Source: Glomus cerebriforme (lineage: Eukaryota; Glomeromycota; Glomeromycetes; Glomerales; Glomeraceae). From it: a stretch of DNA of 18,342 bases. The number at the start of each line of letters is the position of its first letter. The stretch's first letter is position 1. Under the pieces are notes generated by a model, which was not told where the DNA came from, made no database searches, and saw only the letters and a program-made list of their open reading frames with translations. Location of the stretch: assembly GCA_003550305.1 (NCBI GenBank), contig QKYT01000175.1, positions 41,431 through 59,772 on the forward strand, written 5' to 3'. The translations under genes were made by a program, and so were the position numbers. Positions 9,339 through 17,335 of the stretch are shown here, piece after piece.

Positions 9339-9419
9339 ATGCCCAATATGTTTAACATATTTAATATATTTAATATAGTTAACATGTTTAATATGGCAAA
9401 CATGTTAAACATTTTTAGT
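9339..9419 (+). repeat. 9-bp minisatellite, right part
   Basis: Nine 9-bp units start at 9339 (ATGCCCAAT) and run in strict register to 9419: ATGTTTAAC, ATATTTAAT twice, ATAGTTAAC, ATGTTTAAT, ATGGCAAAC, ATGTTAAAC and a decayed ATTTTTAGT. They continue the left array at 6941-7012. The encoded triplets are again Met/Ile-Phe-Asn-like. Confidence 0.9.
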
Positions 9420-9865
9420 TTAGTTTTTTTTAATATAAATAAGCATTTATTTTTCATGTAAAAGAGAGTAGATTAGGTTTTGAAGTTGATTAGGCTTTTA
9501 ATAAAATAAAAATAAAGATATTCTAAACTCTAAATTAAAATTAACCAAGTGTTATATTAATTAGTGATAAATTCTTTATTCGTGTCTGATTGTATGAGCC
9601 CAGGGTCGCTATACTTTATTCACGTCTGATTGAATTTAAAGTTAATATACTGTTTAATTTTATTATGATTTAACGATATTTATTTATTATTCGATATTTA
9701 TATACATTAAATTTATAACACATAAAATCCCTTCTGCTTACATAATTAAATCTACCGTTTATTTATTAAACACAAAAAGAACTGATATTAACAATATTAC
9801 AAAAGAAGTATGCTTTTATAATAATATTGCTAGTATGTTTATTGTTAACTATTATTAATGAAAAA
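9420..9865. other. AT-rich spacer with a short direct repeat
   Basis: No gene is seen. The 19-base word CTTTATTCGTGTCTGATTG (9574-9592) recurs at 9614-9632 with two base differences (CAC for GTG context), 40 bp apart. The rest is A/T-rich with frequent stops. Confidence 0.5.
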
Positions 9866-9870
9866 CTTTG

Positions 9871-10207
9871 AATCAACCAAAGAAAACTAAGCCTAAATCA
9901 GACTTGGCTAGTAAAACGGTGATTGATTTGTGGTGATACCGTTAATACTGTTGAACTTACCAAAGAAACGGAAGCAGCTCATTGCAGGTAGTAAATTTCT
10001 GATTTATTAAAAATTATTATCATTCAAAAAATAATGTAATATCTATCTATTTTATAAAACTAGGCGTAACCCGTCGGCTGCGCCAGACTTGCCTATTAAA
10101 TTAAGAGAGTATGAGTAACAATAGCATGTTTATATTTTATATTATTTGCTATGTAATAGGCCTAGATTTTCACTATTATATGATGAGGTTAGAAGAAAAT
10201 AGATGTA
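9871..10207 (+). pseudogene. Possible three-exon coding remnant, unidentified
   Basis: I do not recognise this sequence. A frame from 9871 reads KKTKPKSDLASKTVIDLW and stops at TGA 9934. A one-base shift at 9934 continues as DTVNTVELTKETEAAHC to 9987. There a good donor (GTAGTA, 9988) and an acceptor (ACTAG, ending 10063) define a 76-bp intron, the usual size here. Joining them gives an in-frame continuation, RRNPSAAPDLPIKLRE, in a locally GC-richer block. A second, shorter possible intron (10109-10159) leads to PRFSLLYDEVRRK and a stop near 10207. The consistent splice signals and amino-acid composition argue for a real gene in the past, but there is no start codon and there is one frameshift. 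A BED-finger or transposase N-terminus was considered, but the needed second cysteine is absent. Confidence 0.35.
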
Positions 10208-10480
10208 ATTTTATAATTAACTACTACTAATTAGTATTAGTAAAATGTCAATTACTGAAAACTAAAATAATTTTTTTTCACATTAACAAATTTGCTGATT
10301 AAAAGGTCTTAACTTTTAAGGTATAGATCAAGCACAGATCCGTCACATGCCGCATAATTTAAAGACTATTTATACAGGCTAATCTAAACGTTAGGTTCCA
10401 CATGAATTTTTTTATTATATCAATATATATAGATTAGCTTATATACCATTAGTATGTTTTAATCAGTTTTAAAAACTTGA

Positions 10481-11187
10481 AAAAAACTTGATGGCGCCAT
10501 ATCACTTTCATTTAATTTAGATGAAATACAAACTTTTGGTCAAATTGATGAAGAGATTCTTTCTAAAGAACTTCTCAAAACGTGGAAAAAAATTGAAATA
10601 GGTTTTATTCTTATCAGTTATCCAAGGATGTAGGGGCTGATCATTTTAATTTAAAAGTGTTTTGGCATTTGTAGATGAAGCTAAACATAGGAAAAATATA
10701 CAATTATTTGTATATCAAGAAAAATTAACAAAACGTAAAGCAATTACATATGGAAGTTCTGTTGGAGATGCAAATAATTTTACAGTAAGCACACAAATTT
10801 TTATTTTTATATTTGTATAATTTATTTTTTTATTGATAATATTTATATACAAACATATTTTAGACACACAAAAATGAAACGAATCAGCATTAGATAACGC
10901 TAAAAAAGCTATATATAAAAATCTTAAAGAATGTCCTTATCATGCTCAGGGATACTTAATAGCTGAAGATGTCCATCATCTGAAGTTGAATGGTGAATCA
11001 ATTACATTATGGGCTCGTGTTATAGTATACTAATGTATTATGATTGTTACAAGTGGTAGTGAATTTAATTTAATTTTGTATTTAATTTTTTGTTGCTGCA
11101 TTATAGATTGGTCAAATAAAGGGTGTAGATGAAAACACGCCATCACCATTGCCAATTTTTGATCCTTTCTTGTGCAGGTTTAGCTAA
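10481..11187 (+). pseudogene. Broken multi-exon gene of an unnamed, probably lineage-specific family
   Basis: Coding pieces follow each other on the plus strand in shifting frames. 10481-10600 reads AISLSFNLDEIQTFGQ ... LLKTWKKIEIG. About 10603-10660 reads YQLSKDVGADHFNLKV. 10662-10784 reads AFVDEAKHRKNIQLFVYQEK to DANNFT, followed by the donor GTAAGC. After the acceptor TTTTAG at 10863, 10878-11024 reads NESALDNAKKAIY ... CPYHAQGYLIAEDVHHLKL ... LWARVI. A phase-0 intron 11025-11106 (82 bp) leads to IGQIKGVDENTPSPLPIFD and a stop at 11185. At least three one-base frame changes break it, and no start is seen. The pattern, a C/H pair followed by HHLKL and LWARVI, resembles an abundant uncharacterised protein family I associate with arbuscular mycorrhizal fungi; that link is from memory and no function is known. 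Sequencing error could account for some shifts. Confidence 0.6.
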
Positions 11188-11236
11188 CTGTAAAATATAA
11201 ATAATAATCAATAAAAAAAATGTGAAGCAATATATA

Positions 11237-11611
11237 TTATATATTGTATTCATTTGTACTGAGTACCTGTTTATGTGTATATCCAAGGCGATGAATGGCT
11301 CTCCATATTAAACTAAGATTAAGATTTCGTCCTAATCAAAGTTCCATTTGAAATTGGAGTTCCCAAATATACCAATCTACTTTCTCTTTAAGAAGTGTTT
11401 CAAGATATCTCATATCATCACAACTAAAAATTCTTGGTCTTCCATACAAGGATGGAAGACTTTCTGCACATCCATACTGCTCAAAACAGTGATAAACACG
11501 ATGAACAGTTGATCTACTAACCCCCAAATGTTTAGCAATTCGGTGTTCTGATAAACCTGCAAGCAATTTTTCATTTATTTGCCAACGAATATGTAAAGAT
11601 AATTTTTTCAT
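11237..11611 (-). pseudogene. Tc1/mariner-type transposase N-terminal fragment
   Basis: Only the DNA-binding part of a transposase is present. From the ATG at 11609-11611 the minus strand encodes 91 residues with a homeodomain-like helix-turn-helix (about 12-47: KLLAGLSEHRIAKHLGVSRS, then TVHRVYHCFEQYG). A second basic half follows (GRPRIF, DDMRYLETLLKEKVDWYIWEL), as in Tc1/mariner and IS630-like proteins. A TGA at 11336-11338 interrupts the frame, which then continues in register as LIWRAIHRLGYTHKQVLS and stops at 11237. The DDE catalytic domain, about two thirds of the usual protein, is missing, so it cannot transpose. It converges tail to tail with the broken gene ending at 11187. No terminal inverted repeats were found. 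Confidence 0.75.
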
Positions 11612-11713
11612 AATATAAAAACTGAGAGAAATTGTGATTATTTTAGTAATTCCAGTATTTTTAAATTCAAGAAAACAAAGATATTTAAAAATAATAATAA
11701 ACGATAAAATTTT

Positions 11714-11814
11714 TAATTCTGGCCAGCACTATGAATTTGGCCCGAATTACGATAGTTACACGATGTTACACACTTCCTTATTCGGAAATTTTATCATAAT
11801 TCTGGCCAGAATTA
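11714..11814. repeat. GGCCAGAATTA palindrome cluster
   Basis: Three related sites lie within 101 bp: TAATTCTGGCCAG at 11714-11726, GGCCCGAATTA at 11739-11749 in the opposite orientation, and the perfect 18-bp palindrome TAATTCTGGCCAGAATTA at 11797-11814. The first two form an inverted repeat with a short loop. The same word recurs at 6303-6313, 12764-12774 and, degenerate, at 12803-12820 and 271-280. It could be the end of a small transposable element or a protein-binding palindrome. Confidence 0.6.
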
Positions 11815-12065
11815 CTGCCAATCATGTGCGTATGACCTTCGGAACAAAAATGAATTGGGTGGTCCAGATCTTTTGAAAATAGCTGTAAATATTATTTCTT
11901 AATAAGGAAGTTTTATAACACATTGTAATCGGCTGAGATAATGGATGATTTTGATTAATAGGTTCGTCTTCTACAAATTATTAAAAAAATTGTTCTATAT
12001 ATAAAATTATTAAAAATGTAACAAAATAAATCTATCGTTTTACCTGGTACTTGTATTCTATCTAG

Positions 12066-12373
12066 ATCAAACTGATAATTTAAATGCATATCAGAAAAAA
12101 AATTTAACAAGATTTTCAGCTGTTGGTCTTTTATTAGGATTGGGATTTAATACAGGAGGTATTGTAGCAGGTTCATTTGGTTCTCGATTAATGTCATGGT
12201 ATGAAAGTATGATTACAACTGGAAGCGTTATTTCAATTTTACAATCAATCAGAGCTGTTGGTATAGGACCTTTTGCTATTTACTTAAGTAGCGGTATTAG
12301 TGCAGCTATTGGAACTATTATTGGAGCTATTGGTGGTTCTGAACTTGCAAAATATTTTAATAAAATGAATTAA
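12066..12373 (+). CDS. IFI6/IFI27 (ISG12)-like small membrane protein, 5' end not found
   Basis: The open frame runs from about 12014 without an ATG. A plausible acceptor (TTCTATCTAG, ending 12065) suggests that 12066-12373 is the last exon and that the start lies in an unseen upstream exon. The product, about 100 residues, reads NAYQKKNLTRFSAVGLLLGL, then GGIVAGSFGSRLMSWYESM, then GSVISILQSIRAVGIGPFA, ending IGAIGGSELAKYFNKMN. Gly/Ala/Ser-rich hydrophobic stretches with the pattern GxxxGxxAGSxxS...GSxxxxLQSxxAxG are the hallmark of the IFI6/IFI27 family. In animals these are small proteins of mitochondrial or nuclear-envelope membranes. Their fungal role is unknown, and location in a membrane is inferred from hydrophobicity. 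Alternatively the gene has lost its 5' part and is a relic. Family assignment is good, gene completeness is not. Confidence 0.65.
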
Positions 12374-12645
12374 ATGATTCTGAAACAAAAATACTTGAAA
12401 GTTTTATTCAAATTGATGAACAAAATAAATATAATATGATCGTATTTACTCTTATGCCAGCTTTATTAAATAATAATATAATGATAAAATGTTTTATTGA
12501 AGCTTTTATAACTTATTCATCATTTTCTAATTTTAAATTATTTCATTTTAATTTTAAAGAAAATAAATTATCAAAATCTATTGAAGAAAAAGTTAATAAT
12601 ACTATTTATGATTTATTAATTGATACTGTAATTATGGAAAAATAA
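12364..12645 (+). CDS. Unidentified ORF overlapping the IFI27-like end
   Basis: A frame different from the IFI27-like one opens at 12364 and reads NELNDSETKILESFIQIDEQ before its first ATG (12436), then continues to a stop at 12643. The pre-ATG part looks as protein-like as the rest, so the ATG at 12436 is probably not the true start. One explanation is that a frameshift near 12364-12371 split a C-terminal extension from the IFI27-like protein. Another is that it is an independent relic. I recognise no domain. The C-terminal part (KSIEEKVNNTIYDLLIDTVI) looks helical, and the middle (MPALLNNNIMIKCFIEAFIT) is hydrophobic. Confidence 0.3.
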   Translation, partial: NELNDSETKILESFIQIDEQNKYNMIVFTLMPALLNNNIMIKCFIEAFITYSSFSNFKLFHFNFKENKLSKSIEEKVNNTIYDLLIDTVIMEK

Positions 12646-12763
12646 TGTAAATATTCATTTTGAAAATTTTTGTATAATTAGATGTAGAATAAATTGGATA
12701 TTATAAAAAATTTCAATCTTCAATAAAATCACATTTGACCGCCTGAGTCAGTTTTATAAGTTT

Positions 12764-12820
12764 GGCCAGAATTAATGCAAATTTTTGGGAATAATAATAT
12801 TTTAATTTTGGCCGAAATTA
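12764..12820. repeat. Paired GGCC palindrome sites upstream of the BTB gene
   Basis: TTGGCCAGAATTAATGC at 12763-12779 and the near-palindrome TAATTTTGGCCGAAATTA at 12803-12820 lie about 40 bp apart and 150-210 bp before the BTB start codon. They match the palindrome at 11797-11814 with one to three changes. Whether they are promoter sites or ends of a small repeat cannot be told from one window. Confidence 0.5.
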
Positions 12821-12970
12821 AAGTTTTGTCGGAGTTGAAAAATTCAATCATATGATGCCGATCGATACATATAAGTTAAGATTTTTTTTTTAAACTTCAT
12901 TTTCTTTGTTCCGAAAATAGAATAAAAACTTTAATTTCTTTCTTTAAAATAATTTTAAAATTATCCTATT

Positions 12971-14419
12971 ATGATCATTTTTCATGAGGAAATAATTAAA
13001 AATTATGAAAATCTTTATAAAAATAAAGATAAATATGATGTAATAATTTACGCTGGTGAAAAACCAAATATAAAAGAATTCCATGCTCATTCTTTAATAT
13101 TAAGAACACAATCTAAATTTTTTAAAAGTGCTTTTATAGAAGATATTGAAAAAAAGAATGGTTGTTTCATTTTACATTCAAGAAATTCACCTGATGTGTT
13201 TGAAATTCTTTTAAGGTACGATGTACTATTTTTTTAATATGATTTTTTTTTAAAGAATTTCTAATAACATTCTCTCATATAAAAAAATAAAAGATATATG
13301 TACTACGGAAACATTGATTTAACGAAATTACAATCTCATGAGATATTAAATCTCTTATTACCATCGGACGAACTTGAATTTCAACCTTTAGTTAAATGCA
13401 TTCAAGAAACTTTGATTGGAGAAAATCATGAAGATTTTATTATTAAAAATATTCTTGAAATTATTGAGTTAACTTATCAAAAAGAATCCTTTGATATGTT
13501 ATGGAATTTTTGTCTTCAACAAATTTGTTTTAAAACTGATCACTTATTTAAATCAACTAAATTTCTTACTTTCAATCCATCTATTTTTGAAATATTTTTA
13601 AAAAGAGATGACTTTTATGTAAGCAATGAAATTATTATTTGGGAAAATTTATTAAAATGGGCATATGATCAGGATCCTATTATTCAACAAGATATTAACA
13701 AATGGAACAAAAATGAATTTACAATGATGGAAAGAAGATTAAGCAGATTTATTCAATTAATTAGATTCTATCATATATCTTCGGAAGATTTTCATTCAAA
13801 AGTATATCCTTTTAAAGAGATATTACCAAGTAATTTGATTAATAATATACTTGCGTATCATATGGTACCAAACGAGAAACTAAATATTGATATTCAACCT
13901 CAACGGTTCAAAGATCCTGCACTTGGATATGTTTGGGATAAGTCCGCATGTGGATCAAAACTTATTATTGAGGATAATGGGAAAGTTGTAAGTGTAAAAA
14001 AAAATCATTTTTCACGTCAAAATATTCGAGCTAAAATGATATTAGAAAATAAAGGTATTTTTGAATGGGATGTCATTATCGAGAAAGATTGTCATTGTTC
14101 TTGGGTTGGAGTATGTGCATCAGAAAATTTCGATTATGAAACCTTTGCAGGAAGTCAATCTACTGGGTGGATATTAGGTTCTGATGGTTCTTATTATGTT
14201 TCTTGTAATAGAGTATATAATAATTATTGTCCGACATTTACTGATAATACAAAAATCACCGTTCATTTAGATATGGATAAAAGAACTTGTGCTTTCACAG
14301 TTAATGGTATAAAGTATCCAGAAATATTAGAATGGAATAATTTACCATCAAAACTTTATCCAGTAGTATCATTGTGTCATTCTGGTCGTTTTCGAATTCA
14401 ACCTCATCAAAAAATTTAA
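12971..14419 (+). CDS. BTB-BACK-SPRY (B30.2) protein
   Basis: This two-exon gene appears intact, giving 456 residues. Exon 1 is 12971-13215 and exon 2 is 13294-14419; the 78-bp intron (GTACGA...AAAAG) splits an arginine codon and restores the BTB sequence LLRYMYYGNIDL. Residues about 22-105 are the BTB/POZ domain (DVIIYAGE, EFHAHSLILRTQSKFFKSAF, NSPDVFEILL), a dimerisation and cullin-3-binding fold. About 114-225 is BACK-like (LVKCIQETL, FDMLWNFCLQQICF, EIIIWENLLKWA). About 283-450 is a SPRY/B30.2 domain (YVWDKSACG, KGIFEWDVIIEK, SWVGVCAS, GWILGSDGSYYVS, LDMDKRTCAFTVNG, LYPVVSLC). The start is the first ATG in frame, with A/T-rich DNA before it. By analogy with known BTB-BACK proteins it may be a substrate adaptor of a cullin-3 ubiquitin ligase, the SPRY domain choosing the partner. 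That role is inferred. Many fungal relatives have TLDc in place of SPRY. Confidence 0.9.
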
Positions 14420-17112
14420 TCATATGGCTTTACAGATTAAATATTATATTTGGTGAGATTTTTTTTCAAAAATAAGATACGGGATAAGAATAGAGAGAAA
14501 TAATTAATTATTTTGAAAATATTGATAGAACTAGAAGTTTTTTTTCGTATCTTTAAATCCAAGAATTTCAACGGGAAAAATTTATAATATGTATTTTTAA
14601 TAAAAAATATTTCTTTGACAAAAGGAATAAAAAAAATTTTATTATTTGAAAATTTAAATTCCAAATGAATATACTCATTATACTGTATGTAGCTGTTGAT
14701 TTATTTAGTAAGTAATGATACTCACTATTAGTGCTCTATCGAGACTTTATCAAATTTATTTGAGAATCCATTCTCTTTCAAATAATGTCAAGAAATCTCT
14801 GATTTGCATATTATTGATGTATGTTCTGTGAGTGTGCAGGTTTACTTAATTTTATAGTCGATGCAAATGATGGATATATTACAATATTCGATAAACGATT
14901 AAATCAGAATTTTTTTTATTTCGCAAATAAAAGATAATTTTTTTATTAATTCTAAGTAATTAATAGTAATTAATAATATAAAAAAAATATTAAATATTTC
15001 AAAATGAACAATTTAAATTATATGTACAGTATACACATTCAATAAATGTTTAATATTCTTAAATTAGAAGTGGATTGATTTACTACGCGTGGTTACTATA
15101 GTCTTTTGATTACCATAAAGTATGATTAAGATTAGGATAAAAATTTAAAAACTTTGGTGGGAATTTATGAATGAATATATTTTTCATCAATGTTTCTGAT
15201 AAAAAGCTTTAAATAACAACATAATTTGTTATAGTCTTACGTGTCTGATGCAATAAAAATAAATAAATGATATCTACACTCACAATCATTACTTCCAAGC
15301 AAAACCTACTGCAGCTGCATCATATTCTAAACTTAATTGACTAGTAAACTTGCATCAATATTCATATTAATAAAACTGAAAATGAGAATAAACATCCCTT
15401 TAAAATTTGGAGAGTAAACATCATATTCCAATTTTTTTTTTGCTTGTAAGTTTATTATAGTATTTGTTTTTTTTTCGAATTTATTCTCTGGTACTAGTTT
15501 GATGATTGGACAAAAGGAATAATAAATTGAAGCATGGTTCAGATAATCATAAAATTGCAAAGGAAAAAGATGAGTCATCACATTAAGTTAAGGTTAGGAA
15601 CTTGGACATCATGTCACACCAAACTAGTTTTTTTAATCGATTATATGAGAATAGAATTCTTTGTCCTTTGTCTTTAACTGTAATAAAATTATCATAATAT
15701 TTAATTTGTCGACTAAATACTGACATGCATGAAAAAAGTCTATACATAAACATTACCATGTCCTTGTGTATATACAATTCAACTGTCATCTGAATAAGAA
15801 AATTTTCCATTGGTATATCCTTAAACTTTCACAATAATTCAACAATTCGCAATTATATCAATTAAAACTGATTAAAATGACACATGACACAAAGGATTAG
15901 CACGGAATTTATGTACAATATACATTTTAGAATAATAAAATTTAAATCTATCCGAATGATCATAATTTTAAACAAAGAAAAATTGAAAATAATAATAATA
16001 TTTTTAAATTGAAAGAGATAAAGCCCCTTTTTCTTTCTCTCAAATATCAATTTTCCTTTGAGCCAACTGAAACACTAAAATTTAACTTGTAGATATATCA
16101 AACTTCCAAGAAACAATACTAAAAGCAAAAAAAAAATCTCTAAACGAAAAGAAATAAAAGGAAAAAAAAATACGAATGGTGAAGAAAGATTAGAGAAAGA
16201 TCAGAGAATTATTCAAGTTCACCCTATAAGTACAAAGTCTCATGAATGGAGTATAAATACATCGAAAAAGAGGAAATTAAATATACAGTGGTATTGGAAA
16301 TTTTCACGTAATGACAATCATGTGATGTAGATTCATCTTGAAACATTGAAAGATTCTTTTTTTTTTTTTTAAAAAAAAAAAAGAGAAAGAAAATTAGATA
16401 TTGAATAACTTAAAACAAAAATTTCATATCTTATAAAATAAAATTTTCTTAGAAGAGAAAAATAATTGGTTAACTGTTGTAAAAAGGAATAACGAAACAA
16501 AATATTTGTTATAAGTGTAACAATAGTTATAAGCTGTCAATCATTGGCGCAATCATTTTCGTGTGAAAACCACCTTGAGGNTTTGGCGATTAAACCAGGA
16601 AATTCCATTGAAAATCTACTAGCTTTCCCCTTGTTCCTTTTCATTAAAATTTTCGTTCACAATGATTTCTTTAGTCTTCATCAATTTTTTATTCGCCCAT
16701 TTATTTGTTTCTTTCTTGTTGTCGCGATTGTATATTTGTATTATCCTTAGATTCTCTTCGTTTTTGCTGTTTAAAAGATCTATTATGATCATGCACAACC
16801 TATTATTCTGCTTTATAATAGTTGTTTCCTCCTATTTCCTCATTTTCTGTTAATAAAATTATTTCTTTTTTTTATTATTACTTATTATTACTACTAAACA
16901 TTGTAAATTCTTTTAAATCTATTACATTCTATCAGTCTTGTTTTACTAACTCCAATAATATCCCATTGTTTATCTTTTTTAGGATAGCAGGTTTCAAGTT
17001 TTATATTGCTTGGTATCTCAACTGGTAAACCTTTAGGCATTTTGATAATAGATGGTATCTTTAGATTTTTTGAAATTAAGTGAAATAAGTGAGGAGGGAA
17101 TTCTAACCTAAA
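14420..17112. other. Long AT-rich spacer after the BTB gene
   Basis: No gene can be supported over about 2.7 kb. Minus-strand frames at 15333-15581, 15583-15810 and 15862-16050 are adjacent and open, but they lack recognisable motifs. At 15289-15354 the minus strand reads QLSLEYDAAAVGFAWK and then a stop, after an acceptor-like TTTACTAG. This is a less AT-driven sequence that could be the last exon of a lost or unrecognised gene. A T-run meets an A-run at about 16359-16382. 16540-16640 is somewhat GC-richer, with one ambiguous base (16581), but codes for nothing I recognise. Confidence 0.45.
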
Positions 17113-17335
17113 CCAACCAGTCAGTTAGGAGATACTCAATTAACTGACCGGCTTTCCTTGCCTGATATGAGGAAGATATCATATANAGTATAAGGAAGTT
17201 AAGAGGGAGTTTAAAGGAGAAAAAAAAACCAACCAGCCAGTTAGGAGATACTCAACTATCTGACCGGCTTTCCTTGCCTGATACAAGAAAGTTCTCATAT
17301 ACAGTATAAGGAAGATGAGGGAACTTTAGAAGGGT
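17113..17335 (+). repeat. Two tandem copies of a 116-bp hairpin repeat
   Basis: Copy 1 starts CCAACCAGTCAGTTAGGAGA at 17113 and copy 2 starts CCAACCAGCCAGTTAGGAGA at 17229. Both continue through GACCGGCTTTCCTTGCCTGATA and a shared AGTATAAGGAAG near the end. Copy 1 contains an inverted repeat, CCAGTCAGTTA (17118-17128) with TAACTGACCGG (17141-17151), one mismatch, able to form a hairpin. A smaller stem, ATATGA/TCATAT, lies further on. Copy 1 has one ambiguous base (17186) and ends in a run of eight A before copy 2. Copy 2 has changes in the hairpin arm (CTATCTGACCGG). Confidence 0.85.

Noticed and set aside
6941..9419. CRISPR array
   Set aside because: The 9-bp units are contiguous with no spacers, and the setting is eukaryotic.
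16544..17028. Overlapping Phe/Leu/Ile-rich ORFs that look like membrane proteins
   Set aside because: Poly-T DNA gives such hydrophobic readings by chance. Starts are TTG or weak, one contains an ambiguous base, and no family is recognised.
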